Below, in pieces: positions 10,030 to 19,896 of a stretch of DNA of 64,000 bases. A model generated the notes under the pieces. That model searched no databases. It was given only the letters and a program-made list of their open reading frames with translations, and was not told where the DNA came from. Location of the stretch: positions 3,350,501 to 3,414,500 of the forward strand of contig NZ_CP128362.1 in assembly GCF_034274695.1 (NCBI RefSeq), written 5' to 3'. This stretch comes from Chitinophaga sp. LS1 (GTDB lineage Bacteria; Bacteroidota; Bacteroidia; Chitinophagales; Chitinophagaceae). Every line of letters begins with the position of its first letter. The stretch's first letter is position 1. The translations under genes and the position numbers were made by a program.

Positions 10030-13000
10030 TTAGAATTTAACATTCAGGTTAACGCCAAAGGATTTGCTAGTAGGCAGACCGGCATATTCAAGACCCTGCG
10101 CATTACTATTGCTATAGTTGGATTCAGGGTCAATATTAGGTGTAGACTTCTTGAAGTAGAACAGGTTGCGTCCTACCAGCGATACACTCACACCATGCAG
10201 TTTGTTGTGCATGGCGCTGGTGCTGAAGTCGTATGTAAGGCTTACAGAACGGAACTTGATGAAGTCTGTCTTATATACATGCAGGGCTGAGATCGTTGCC
10301 AGCTGGCTATAATAAGTCTGTGCACTGATGTTGGTGGTTACCGGTGCACCGGAATCATCTACACCTGTTACAGTAACTCCCGTCTCACGACCTGGCAATG
10401 TTTCTTTCTGCAGCCCATATCCGTAAGCGTTCGCATTTGTACCTGAGTAAATATGACCACCTGATTTGAAGTCGATGAGGAAGGAGAGATGGAATTGCTT
10501 ATAAGCCAGATCATTGCTCCATCCACCGCTGAAAGGCGCTACACCTGTACCTGCACTCACCAGTGCATCTGTTCGTTGTGGCAGACCTGAAGCATTCACC
10601 ACCAGGTTGCCTTTCGCATCTTTCTTATAATCGTACACCATGATCTGCGCATATGGTTTACCTACCACATGTTCTATGAAGGCAGCTTCTGTGCGGGATT
10701 CCCCGTTTTCTACCACCATTTCATTCTGACCGGGTGCCAGCTGAATCACCTTGTTTTGGTTATGGGCAAAGTTGAATGTTGTGGTCCATGTCAATGCACC
10801 GGATTTTATTGGCGTACCACCAATCATTAACTCAATACCCTGGTTCTGCAGTTCACCCACATTCACGAGTGCGCTGGAATACCCAGACCCTAATGATACG
10901 GTCGCAGTCACGATATCGTTCGTTGCTTTCTTGTTATAATAACTGAAGTCACCAAACACACGGTTGTTGAACAACTTGAATTCAGCACCCACTTCCAGTT
11001 CTTTTACTTTCAGTGGTTTCAGCGCCTTGTTAGGAATTTTGTTGTCAATGTCACCGATCGGAGCGCCGTTGATGGTGCTACCCAGCGTGCTGTAGTACAA
11101 TGCCGTTTTATATTCATCCGCATCACCACCTACCTGTGCAAAACCTGCGCGGAGTTTACCGAAGTTGAGCCAGCTTGCTTTTACATTTTCAGAGAAAACA
11201 TAAGAGATAGTAGCAGATGGATAATTGTAGGAGTTGTTTGCCGCTGGCAGGGTACTGCTCCAGTCATTACGATCTGTCAGGTTCAGGTAGAGGAAATTGC
11301 TGTAAGCCAATTCCAGCGCACCATACACAGAGTGTACTTCTTTTTTGTATTCAACGATAGTGCTGTTCTTCGTACCTGCTGTAGATGGATTGTACACGAA
11401 TGGGAAAGCGAAGTTAGACGCTGTCACATCGTTGACCTTATCATTTTTTTGCAGGAGGTTTGCACCGGCATTCAGGTTCATGCTCAGGTTGCGGGTGATA
11501 TTTTTATTCACCCCAATCAGCACGTCTGCATTCATTTCGTTGAACTGTCTGTTACGCTCCAGGTCTAAGCTACCCTTAGGGCGGTAAGCGGTACCAGTCG
11601 GCGTAATAGAGGTGGCATTGAAACTGAAGAAGTCATTTGCCACACGACCCTGTATGTACAACCAGGAAGTAGGCGCATAGCGTAAACTGGTCATACCAAT
11701 CACGCGGTCCTTCTTCGTATTGTTAATAAAGCGGTAGGCGGCAAAGTAAGGATTGGTGCTGAACAGGTCACTGCTAAACACGGTTTCGTTGCCCTGTGCA
11801 TCATAGCCTGGTGCCAGATAAGACGCTTTCACATTCGCTGGCAGGAAGGCGATGGCATAGTTACCATTGCCAGGTGCATCACTCAGGTTAGAACGATTGT
11901 TGGTCAATTCTTTGGCGTATGTGATGTTGGTTTGTCCGCTCCATTTGTCAGACATTTTGTAATTGAGGTCCAGGTTCACGTTGTCGCGGATGTACTGTGT
12001 ATTCGGATAGATACCGTTGCTACGCAGGTCTCCGAGAGCTACGCGATAGGTGGTTTTATCATTACCACCAGCTACAGAAATGGTGTTGCTGAGCGTATTC
12101 CCTGTTTTATAGAAATCTTTTAAGTGGTTACCTTGTTTGGAGTAAGGGTGTGTCTGTCCATCGAAGAGAGTCACTGCAGAGCCATCCAGTTTGGTACCCC
12201 AACTGGAAAGACCACTGTTCAGGGCAGACTGTTTATCAGTAGGATGTGCCCCCTGAATACCCTGTCCGTATACATCCTGAAAGTCGAGGAAGTCGTTCAC
12301 TTTATCCACCGTGATATTGCTGTTCAGTTCTACTGCCAGCTGACCGGCTTTACCTGATTTGGTAGTGATGAGGATCACACCGTTTACACCACGCTGGCCA
12401 TAGAGGGCAGAGGCAGCAGCGCCTTTCAGGATGGTCATATCTTCGATGTCATCAGGGTTGATGCTGGATATACCATCGCCAAGGTCAGCGCCACCCCACA
12501 TGGTAGCAGAACCGAGGTTCGCATTGTTCATGGGGATACCATCTATTACATAGAGCGGCTGGTTGTTGCCACTCAAAGAGGAGTTACCTCTGATGGTCAC
12601 GCGTGATGAGCCACCTGGACCTGTGGAAGGAGGGGTGCTGTTCACACCGGCTACGCGTCCTTCCAGTGCATTGGCCACGCTGATTTCGCGGGCTTTGGTC
12701 ATATCTGCACCTTGTACTTTGGATACGGCATAACCCTGACTACGGGCTTCTCTTCGTATACCAAGTGCAGTTACTACCAGTTCATTAAGACCTTTTACAG
12801 TTTCTTCCAGAACAATGCTGACGGTAGTTTCAGCACCTACAGTGATTTCCTTAGAGGTAAAGCCAACGTAAGAAAATACCAGTACATCGCCTGTCCCTGC
12901 GGCAATGCGGTAAGTGCCGCTGACATCTGTTTTAGTACCCCTGTTACTATTTTTGAGCGTTACGGTCACACCAGGCAAAGGGTTGCCCTGAACGTCACGC

Positions 13001-13149
13001 ACAATACCCGTAATGTCTCTTTGTTGCCTTGCAGCATAAGTTGAAAGAGAAGGAGCTGCAACGGCGGTCTGTATGCCGGTTGCGAGCATGAGGCCCAGCA
13101 CAATGCCTGTGGCACTGCATGCTTTTGTCAAGCGTAGTGTACGTTTCAT
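10030..13149 (-). CDS. SusC/RagA family TonB-dependent transporter, second pair
   Basis: The protein has a signal peptide, a carboxypeptidase-like regulatory domain (ITGIVRDVQGNPLPGVTVTL), the LNELVVTALG segment, a plug with YVIDGIPM and DIEDMTILKGAAASALYG, and a barrel ending NLNVKF. The open frame extends to a TTG at 13233. I use ATG at 13149 (1039 residues), because it starts MKRTLRLTK before a clean signal peptide and has AAAGG eight bases upstream. No STN domain is present. It pairs with the susD at 8435-10018. A 451-base gap separates it from the third pair, so it probably has its own promoter, although the ECF/FecR block lies upstream on the same strand. Confidence 0.93.
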   Translation of the reverse strand: MKRTLRLTKACSATGIVLGLMLATGIQTAVAAPSLSTYAARQQRDITGIVRDVQGNPLPGVTVTLKNSNRGTKTDVSGTYRIAAGTGDVLVFSYVGFTSKEITVGAETTVSIVLEETVKGLNELVVTALGIRREARSQGYAVSKVQGADMTKAREISVANALEGRVAGVNSTPPSTGPGGSSRVTIRGNSSLSGNNQPLYVIDGIPMNNANLGSATMWGGADLGDGISSINPDDIEDMTILKGAAASALYGQRGVNGVILITTKSGKAGQLAVELNSNITVDKVNDFLDFQDVYGQGIQGAHPTDKQSALNSGLSSWGTKLDGSAVTLFDGQTHPYSKQGNHLKDFYKTGNTLSNTISVAGGNDKTTYRVALGDLRSNGIYPNTQYIRDNVNLDLNYKMSDKWSGQTNITYAKELTNNRSNLSDAPGNGNYAIAFLPANVKASYLAPGYDAQGNETVFSSDLFSTNPYFAAYRFINNTKKDRVIGMTSLRYAPTSWLYIQGRVANDFFSFNATSITPTGTAYRPKGSLDLERNRQFNEMNADVLIGVNKNITRNLSMNLNAGANLLQKNDKVNDVTASNFAFPFVYNPSTAGTKNSTIVEYKKEVHSVYGALELAYSNFLYLNLTDRNDWSSTLPAANNSYNYPSATISYVFSENVKASWLNFGKLRAGFAQVGGDADEYKTALYYSTLGSTINGAPIGDIDNKIPNKALKPLKVKELEVGAEFKLFNNRVFGDFSYYNKKATNDIVTATVSLGSGYSSALVNVGELQNQGIELMIGGTPIKSGALTWTTTFNFAHNQNKVIQLAPGQNEMVVENGESRTEAAFIEHVVGKPYAQIMVYDYKKDAKGNLVVNASGLPQRTDALVSAGTGVAPFSGGWSNDLAYKQFHLSFLIDFKSGGHIYSGTNANAYGYGLQKETLPGRETGVTVTGVDDSGAPVTTNISAQTYYSQLATISALHVYKTDFIKFRSVSLTYDFSTSAMHNKLHGVSVSLVGRNLFYFKKSTPNIDPESNYSNSNAQGLEYAGLPTSKSFGVNLNVKF

Positions 13150-13600
13150 AGATACTGCCTTTAAAAATTGACCTAAATGGATGTTGTTTCCCATAGGAAT
13201 GCCAGAGGATGTAGTACATCCTGGCAATTCCAACGTAACTGTTAGTGAATTTTGATTGTCGATTTTAGATTCTGGTTGATAAGCAGTATAACATAATCTT
13301 TTCAGCTATGGGCCCGTGTAGCAGAAATAAAATAATGTGATACAATGCGCCGTTAACTGCGCATTTCACCTATACCATTGCGATGTTTTACTAACATGTT
13401 CAATACGTGCTGCCCTGATTCCCCCTTAGTGTCTACAGGAATTTTTTCAGGTGCATAATGAGGTGTCGTGTGGAAATTAAAATAGTACCATCGTGTGAGA
13501 AAAAAATATTTTGATCTGGCTGCGGCCTTTTTTTCTGAAAGTGGTTTTCATTCCCCGTTGGTGAATTCCCTCTTTCATGAAGGTTTTTATAAAAGTAAAT
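13150..13600. other. Intergenic gap between the second and third SusCD pairs
   Basis: These 451 bases lie upstream of susC2 and downstream of susD3 on the minus strand. I see no convincing gene, hairpin terminator or perfect TAnnTTTG element. The best promoter-like octamer on the minus strand is TATTTCTG, near 13330, with one mismatch. A promoter for susC2 is expected here from the layout only. Confidence 0.4.
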
Positions 13601-15160
13601 TTATGGCAGATCCCACCATAATCTTGTTCCTCCATTATCTGCTCCCTTCAATGTTGCTACCGCTCTGTTCACCCCCGCCTGATTCGTGGTATATTCAAAT
13701 TGTATAAAAGGTATCCTTCTTATAAACGTTTCCGTCGGTATCTTTCCACTACTATTATTTACCACAATGGGAAATAACTTCGGATACCCCGTACGCCGAA
13801 ACTCGGACCACGCCTCCTGTCCATCAGGAAACATGGCAATCCATTTCTGTGTAATGATCCTTTCCAGTTTACAGGACGTCGTTGCATTGGGGGCCCACTG
13901 AATAGTAATTTTACTTAAAGGGGAGTCAACATTATTCAATGCATTTTGAGGGTCAACATAAGCCTTAGGTACGTAAGTACTATTGTGGATATATTCATTA
14001 TAAGCTGCTGTAATTCCATATTGCTGGAAAGACATATACACACCCTGTTCATAATTGTCCTGTACATCGCCAGCACCTTTCCATCCATACAAGGCGGCTT
14101 CTGCTTTTAAAAAATAAGCTTCTGCTGCTGTTAATAACTGAATATGCGATGGCAGCAATGCCAGCTTTGAAAAGCCTATATACACGTCTTTACCGGGAAT
14201 AGCAATCCCATTCCTGATGCCATGATAAACAGAATCCTTTGCTTCTGTAGAATTGAAATAATATGGCAACCGGGGATCATGATACCCTGTCAATATAGAT
14301 TCCATTGGCGCACCCATCCTGATATCATTCCAGGAATTACAAATCACATTCACCGGGTGCGTAGCCGGACTGATATCAATATTGAAATTATCTGCCACTG
14401 TACTGATCAATCCATAAGGGTGAGAGAGGGCTGCTTCACCTTCTTCCTGTGCCTTGACAGGATCTACTTTGGAAATACGGATCGCCAGCCGCAAGCGCAA
14501 TGTATTTGCGAGTTTCACCCACTTCTTATAATCCCCTTTATATGACAGATCGAAGTCGGCAAACCGCCTTGTACCTGTACTATCTGCAAAATTGGAGAGC
14601 GTTGTAATGGCAGAATCCAAATCGTGAAAGAAGGCTGTATAAGCATCCTGCTGAGAATCGTAATCAATACTATGATCGTCATTGATCATAGCATAATGTG
14701 TATAGATCACAGGTCCATAGATATCACTGATGCGGTGCATGGCAATCACTTTCAATAGCTGTGCCCATGCATAAAAGTCTATATACTTCCCCCGTGCATT
14801 GTCCATCACAAATTTGCAGTTAGGCATTACGCTGCCATAAGCAGTGAGCCATGCATCGTCATTCCAGCTATCCAGCAGGTCATATGTCATATTGTTCCTG
14901 TTGTCCTGAAAGGGATTAGGTGTCATCATGTATCCTGAGAATACATCACCCATCAGGTTCTGCTGTAATTGCGCCACACTTACATCACTGCTGGATAATA
15001 TATTCAGCATGGATTGGGTAAGCGGATCGCCCAGTAGTTTAAAATCTCCTTTCAGCTCATCGTCATACAGGTCATAAGGATTCGTATTGATCTCTTCAAA
15101 ATTTCGTGTGCAGGCAGTATGCAGCAGAACCACCATACACACCAGAATCATGTTACGCAT
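13601..15160 (-). CDS. SusD/RagB family lipoprotein (SusD-like_2), third pair
   Basis: The 519-residue lipoprotein has its lipobox cysteine at residue 17 (LLHTAC), then NFEEINTNPY. Family landmarks are LLKVIAMHRISDIYGPVIYT, YKKWVKLANTLRLRLAIRIS and near the C-terminus ERIITQKWIAMFPDGQEAWS. It binds the ligand for the STN-containing SusC 9 bases upstream in the same minus-strand operon. The ECF sigma factor and FecR further upstream imply that expression is induced when that SusC is loaded. The substrate is unknown and no hydrolase is linked. Confidence 0.94.
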   Translation of the reverse strand: MRNMILVCMVVLLHTACTRNFEEINTNPYDLYDDELKGDFKLLGDPLTQSMLNILSSSDVSVAQLQQNLMGDVFSGYMMTPNPFQDNRNNMTYDLLDSWNDDAWLTAYGSVMPNCKFVMDNARGKYIDFYAWAQLLKVIAMHRISDIYGPVIYTHYAMINDDHSIDYDSQQDAYTAFFHDLDSAITTLSNFADSTGTRRFADFDLSYKGDYKKWVKLANTLRLRLAIRISKVDPVKAQEEGEAALSHPYGLISTVADNFNIDISPATHPVNVICNSWNDIRMGAPMESILTGYHDPRLPYYFNSTEAKDSVYHGIRNGIAIPGKDVYIGFSKLALLPSHIQLLTAAEAYFLKAEAALYGWKGAGDVQDNYEQGVYMSFQQYGITAAYNEYIHNSTYVPKAYVDPQNALNNVDSPLSKITIQWAPNATTSCKLERIITQKWIAMFPDGQEAWSEFRRTGYPKLFPIVVNNSSGKIPTETFIRRIPFIQFEYTTNQAGVNRAVATLKGADNGGTRLWWDLP

Positions 15161-15169
15161 AGAATCGTT

Positions 15170-18100
15170 TTAAAATGCGGCCTTCACATGTATGCCAATA
15201 CTTCTTGTAGCCGATACTCCAAATACATCTATGCCCTGCAAACCATTTCCACTGCTCATTGCCACTTCCGGATCAAAGGGGGCTTTCAGTTTAAAGAAGC
15301 ACAGGTTTTTCCCCAACAATCCTATTTGCAGGCGGTTGATGTACTTATTTTTGACAGGTACTTCATAAGTCAATGAAAGTTCTCTTAATCTTATATTGGT
15401 AGCATCATACATATACATTTCTCCGATGCCGGCTCTGCCTCCGATGGTGGAGAAGAACTTACGGGCATCGTATGGTACGGTGAGAGGCACTCCATTTTCG
15501 TACACCGCATTCAGCGCCACACCACCGTTGTCTCTGGCTTTGGCACTACGCTCACTTACTCCGTAATTGTCCAGCACAGAGCTGGTCACACTCATCACTT
15601 CGCCTCCAAAGCGGCCGTCTATGAGACAGCTGAGTGTAAAGTGTCTGTATTCGAGGGTATTGCTCCAACCGGTGATCAGGCGTGGATTGGGGTTGCCTAC
15701 TTTTTTGAATACATTTCTCGTCACGAGGTTGCCCTGATCATCTATCACATACTGACCTTTCTCGTTTTTATACAGTTCTTTGTTGGTATAAATATCACCC
15801 CAGCTGCCACCTTCTTTGATAAAGGAGCCATACATGTTGGTATTGAAGTCAGTGAGGATATAGTAGTTGTCAGGGCCAGCACCGGGAATGGTATTGCTGC
15901 TTAGCTGCTTTACCCTGTTACAGTTTACTGTACAGTTGATGGTCGTAGACCAGCGAATATTAGTATGCTGTACAGGCACGATGGTGAGCGTGGCCTCCAC
16001 ACCTTTGTTCTGGATGTTTCCAAGGTTCAGATAGTAGTAGAGATAACCGGAACCGGAAGGTGCACGCACTTCCATGTATTGTTGATAGTTATTGTTCTTA
16101 TACCAGGTAAAGTCAAGGCTGATCCTGTCTTTCAGTAATCTGATCTCCGTACCGGCTTCCAGCGAACGGTTATCTTCCGGTTTCAGGTAAATACCGGGAT
16201 AAGGTGTACGTGTATTGAAATTCACTCTTGATACACCAGCAGTGGTTTGTAAGATAAACCTTGCAGGCCGGGAGGAATAAGGAGCAATGTCATTCCCTGC
16301 CTTTGCATACGAAAGCCGTACCTTCGCGAAGCTGATGATAGCAGGTAGTTTTACCAGTTCACTGATAATGGTACTGATACCTGAGGAATAATAAAAGTAA
16401 CCTTTGTCTTTGATAGGAGTAAAAGCAAATGTGCTGCTCCAGTCATTACGCCCTGTAAGGTCTAAAAAGATGCTGTTTTTAAAGTGCACCTGTGCACTCC
16501 CAAACAGCGCCTGTAGTTGTTTTCGTTCTACACTTTGCTGTGCATCCAGTGCATTGGATGCAATGTTTTTTACAGAGAATTTATTGGCTACGATCAATCC
16601 TTCCGCCGCTGTGGCATTCGTGCTGATCAGGCTTCTGTCGTGTGCCCTGATATCGGTGATGCTGGCACCCAGCATGCCTTGTAGTTTCCAGGAAGGGGAT
16701 ACCTGTCTGGCAGCGGTCAGCATCATATCTGCATAGAACTGTTTGTTACTTTCTTTTTCAAGGGTATACCTGCCATTGGGTGGAGAGAGCACCTGTTGGG
16801 TACCTGCATAGGCTTTCATTTCGTATTGGTCATCGCTCTTATCAAAGTTAGTTCTGCCCTGTAATGAGAGCCAGTCATTGAAACGGTACCTGGCGGAGAG
16901 AGAAGCCAGTCCTCTGTGGCGGTTATCTTCCCGCTCATCTCTTTTCTGGATCCAATAGGGGTTCTGCTGATCATCCTGTCCGGTCCATCCCAGGCTGTTG
17001 TTGATATTCCACCAGTTCTGCATATACATGTTCCTGCTATTGTCAAAGTACTGGTACTCTTTGTAACTATTGAAATCCAGTCCTCGTGGAAATGTGTATA
17101 AACCAGTAAGCGGGTTAAAATATAAACCACTTGAGGGCCTGTTTACAGCGTATTGTACCAGGTAAGAGATATTTGCATCAATATGCAGTTTATTCCCGAG
17201 CAGGTCGCTGGTGACGCGCATATTGAAGTTATGTTTTTGTAGTCTGTTGATGGGCATGATGCCCCTGTTCATGGTATTAGAATACGATATATAATACTGT
17301 GTTTTTTCAATCCCGCCACTGATAGATAATCCATTCATAGAAGTCAGTCCAGTGTTGAAGAATGGTTTCACATGGTCTTTGGCATGAATAGGTGCACCCC
17401 AGCTATCGGCAGAACCGGCTTGCTTTTCATCAGTATAAGGAGGTGTAGTTTGTGCATAGCGATATTGCAGGGCGGGCAGGAGTAAAGGTATTTCGGCCGT
17501 AAGGTCAGAAGATACTTCAATATGCCCTTTGCCTGAATGCCCTTTTTTAGTCGTGATCATGATTACGCCATTCGCTGCCTGGCTACCATACAAAGCTGCT
17601 GCGGAGGCGCTTTTTAGTACACTGATGCTTTCAATATCGTCAGGGTTCAGGTTCGAGATCCCATCACCGCCGTCACGACCACCATTGCCAGTGATACCCG
17701 ATGATTCGCCCCAGATGTCAGTAGGTTGAGAAGGGGTGAAGTTGGCCATTGGTACGCCATCGATGATATACAAAGGTTGATTCTCGCGGGTAGATTTATT
17801 CCCTCTCAATACCACTCTTGCAGAGCCGCCAATGCCAGAAGCACTTCTGTTGATCATCACACCGGCTATTCTGCCTGAGAGGTTATTGATCACATTGGCA
17901 TCTTTTACGGTGGAGATATCATCGCTGTTGAGTAAGCCGGTAGAGTAGGGGAGTTCTTTATTGTTTTTAGGAATACCCAGTGCGGTCACGATGAGTTCAT
18001 TCAGACCTTTGATATTTTCAGTAAGTGTGATATCGAGTGTGGTAGTCGCTACGGGCACCATTATTTCTCTGTTGATATAACCTACAGAGCGGAAGATGAG

Positions 18101-18589
18101 CACGTCGCTCAAACCGGTATTAATTGCGTAATACCCTGCATCATCCGTCTTCACACCTCTTGTGGTGTTTTTAATTATGACGGTCACACCGGGTAGTGGT
18201 GAACCATGCAAAGACAGCACTCTGCCACTGATTTCCTTTTGCAATGCAAGGGGGTTATGCAGCTGTATATTTTCTGGTACAGCGCTTACAATCACATTCT
18301 CACCTCTGAGTGTAAATTGAAAACCAGTCAATGCAGACAGCTGGTCCAGTGCCTGTGTAAGGGTAAGATTGTTACAATTGAAAGAAACGGGTTTATCCAC
18401 ATCAACGGTGGCTTTATCATAGTGGAAACTAATGTGTTGCCTGGTGGCAATGGCATCCATAATTTCCGTGACGGGTTTGTTGTGAAGTGAAATGCTGATC
18501 TGGGCAATAGCTTTCCTGCCTGGTAATAGTGATATTAACAGGAATATTACGACAATACATACTTTCATTAAGTATGATCTTCCCTTCAT
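15170..18589 (-). CDS. SusC family transporter with N-terminal STN signalling domain
   Basis: Domain order after the signal peptide (to about residue 29): an STN domain (SISLHNKPVTEIMDAIATRQ through LTGFQFTLRGENVIVSAVP), a carboxypeptidase-like regulatory domain (EISGRVLSLHGSPLPGVTV), LNELIVTALG, a plug (YIIDGVPM, DIESISVLKSASAAALYG) and a barrel ending HVKAAF. STN domains touch the periplasmic part of FecR-type anti-sigma factors, and FecR and an ECF sigma gene lie directly upstream, so this transporter is the likely sensor. I choose ATG at 18589 (1139 residues, GGGG seven bases upstream) rather than the TTG at 18625. The susD follows after 9 bases. Confidence 0.94.
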   Translation of the reverse strand: MKGRSYLMKVCIVVIFLLISLLPGRKAIAQISISLHNKPVTEIMDAIATRQHISFHYDKATVDVDKPVSFNCNNLTLTQALDQLSALTGFQFTLRGENVIVSAVPENIQLHNPLALQKEISGRVLSLHGSPLPGVTVIIKNTTRGVKTDDAGYYAINTGLSDVLIFRSVGYINREIMVPVATTTLDITLTENIKGLNELIVTALGIPKNNKELPYSTGLLNSDDISTVKDANVINNLSGRIAGVMINRSASGIGGSARVVLRGNKSTRENQPLYIIDGVPMANFTPSQPTDIWGESSGITGNGGRDGGDGISNLNPDDIESISVLKSASAAALYGSQAANGVIMITTKKGHSGKGHIEVSSDLTAEIPLLLPALQYRYAQTTPPYTDEKQAGSADSWGAPIHAKDHVKPFFNTGLTSMNGLSISGGIEKTQYYISYSNTMNRGIMPINRLQKHNFNMRVTSDLLGNKLHIDANISYLVQYAVNRPSSGLYFNPLTGLYTFPRGLDFNSYKEYQYFDNSRNMYMQNWWNINNSLGWTGQDDQQNPYWIQKRDEREDNRHRGLASLSARYRFNDWLSLQGRTNFDKSDDQYEMKAYAGTQQVLSPPNGRYTLEKESNKQFYADMMLTAARQVSPSWKLQGMLGASITDIRAHDRSLISTNATAAEGLIVANKFSVKNIASNALDAQQSVERKQLQALFGSAQVHFKNSIFLDLTGRNDWSSTFAFTPIKDKGYFYYSSGISTIISELVKLPAIISFAKVRLSYAKAGNDIAPYSSRPARFILQTTAGVSRVNFNTRTPYPGIYLKPEDNRSLEAGTEIRLLKDRISLDFTWYKNNNYQQYMEVRAPSGSGYLYYYLNLGNIQNKGVEATLTIVPVQHTNIRWSTTINCTVNCNRVKQLSSNTIPGAGPDNYYILTDFNTNMYGSFIKEGGSWGDIYTNKELYKNEKGQYVIDDQGNLVTRNVFKKVGNPNPRLITGWSNTLEYRHFTLSCLIDGRFGGEVMSVTSSVLDNYGVSERSAKARDNGGVALNAVYENGVPLTVPYDARKFFSTIGGRAGIGEMYMYDATNIRLRELSLTYEVPVKNKYINRLQIGLLGKNLCFFKLKAPFDPEVAMSSGNGLQGIDVFGVSATRSIGIHVKAAF

Positions 18590-18812
18590 TTCAGCCCCGG
18601 TGATTTTAACATAGTAAAGCAGCAATAAACATTTATGGGGCTACCCAAATACTACATGCAGGAATGCTCTGGGGAGCGAATTATAAAATAGCTGGGGGTC
18701 CTCCGTTTTACGGGAGGAACCTTTGTGATAGTACCAAAACGTGTTAGATGTTAAAGGGCCGTTACATGTGTATACGGCCACCTGATTGTAGTGCCGGGGC
18801 TAACCCCATAAA
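18590..18812 (-). promoter_or_regulatory. fecR-susC leader with three stem-loops
   Basis: The 223 bases between fecR and the STN susC contain three candidate hairpins. One pairs TCCTCCG near 18699 with CGGGAGGA near 18711. One pairs GGCCGT near 18756 with ACGGCC near 18773. A short GGGG/CCCC stem lies near 18797. None ends in a long T-run on the minus strand. The region probably holds the susC promoter or a transcript-processing or attenuation site that lets susCD be expressed far above fecR. The role is inferred. Confidence 0.4.
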
Positions 18813-19799
18813 TTATTTCTTATTTTTTAAAATTACAGTGTCGCGCGCTATCGACCAGGACAGTGATTCAGTCAGACAGATTGTTTCCAGCACATTTTGC
18901 AGGGTTTCCTGCCGGAAGCTACCGGTATAGGTCCATGCTTTTTTGTCGCTTTGGTTGATGACGGTTACGGCAAAGGTGTTTTCAATGGCATTGCGCACTT
19001 GTTCATACGAGGCATCTTTGAAGACCAGGGTACCTTGTTGCCATCCGGTGGCTTCCGGGGTGCTAAAGGTCGTTCTGGTCACTTTCAGGCTTTGCAGGTC
19101 ATAACTCAACTGTTCACTGGATTCAAGTACTACAGGCTTAGTGCCGGTGGCGGATACCTTTACTTTGCCACTTAGCAGGGCCACGGTGATTTTCTGTTCG
19201 TTGCGGTAAGCGCGTATATTGAAAGAGGTGCCCAGCGCTGTTGTACTGAGACCTCCGCTGTGTACGGTGAAATGGTGTGCGGGGTCGGGGGCTACGTCAA
19301 AGAAGGCTTCTCCGTCTTCGAGGTAGAGGTCGCGACTTTCGCTGAAGTGTATGGGATATCTGAGGCGGCTGCCGGCATTGAGCACGACGGTGCTGCCATC
19401 TTCCAGTTTCAGGTGTTCGGTTTTACCTTTTACGGTAGTGACGATATAGCATCCGTTGATAATTTCTTTATGGTTGTCAACTTTGGCCATAGCGGCATTG
19501 TCCGCAGGTATTGCGGAGCGGGTATAGTGCTGGAAAAACCAGCTGGCGGCAGCTACCAGCATAGTGATAGCGGCTGCGGCATAATACCACGGGCGCAATG
19601 AGCGCCGGCGGGGCACGTTGATATTTTTGTGCAGTGCAGCTTGTACATCTGCGAGGTCCTGCTGGATGACAGTTTCTGGAATGTGCGAAACAGGCTGTTG
19701 TATCCCTTCAAACCACTCTTCTATCAACTGTTTTTCCCCGGCTGTGGACTGTCCTTCGTTATAACGTTCCAGTATGTGCTTTATCTGATCAAGGTTCAC
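18813..19799 (-). CDS. FecR family anti-sigma factor (DUF4974 C-terminal)
   Basis: The 328-residue protein has a short cytoplasmic part (residues 1-70, HILERYNEGQSTAGEKQLIE), one membrane helix at about 71-89 (WYYAAAAITMLVAAASWFF), a periplasmic FecR domain (GKTEHLKLEDGSTVVLNAGS, GEAFFDVAPD, TALGTSFNIRAY) and a DUF4974 tail (FKDASYEQVRNAIENTFAV). It should hold the adjacent ECF sigma factor inactive until it receives a signal through the STN domain of the susC downstream. The start is GTG at 19799; the N-terminus matches relatives that begin MN.DQIK. It lies 97 bases after the sigma gene on the same strand. Confidence 0.93.
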   Translation of the reverse strand: MNLDQIKHILERYNEGQSTAGEKQLIEEWFEGIQQPVSHIPETVIQQDLADVQAALHKNINVPRRRSLRPWYYAAAAITMLVAAASWFFQHYTRSAIPADNAAMAKVDNHKEIINGCYIVTTVKGKTEHLKLEDGSTVVLNAGSRLRYPIHFSESRDLYLEDGEAFFDVAPDPAHHFTVHSGGLSTTALGTSFNIRAYRNEQKITVALLSGKVKVSATGTKPVVLESSEQLSYDLQSLKVTRTTFSTPEATGWQQGTLVFKDASYEQVRNAIENTFAVTVINQSDKKAWTYTGSFRQETLQNVLETICLTESLSWSIARDTVILKNKK

Positions 19800-19896
19800 A
19801 GCGTTGTAATTTAAAATAATGTCCTAATGTATCAATGTTTGTCCCTAACGTTAGTGATGCTCTTAATGGTGTCGTTTCAAGTTGCAACAAGTACCA

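Noticed and set aside
13150..13233. Longer susC2 start at TTG 13233
   Set aside because: The extra 28 residues do not look like a signal peptide, and ATG 13149 has AAAGG at the right distance.
13495..13707. 70-codon plus-strand frame at the end of the third susD
   Set aside because: Half of it overlaps susD antisense and the rest has no family resemblance or initiation signal.
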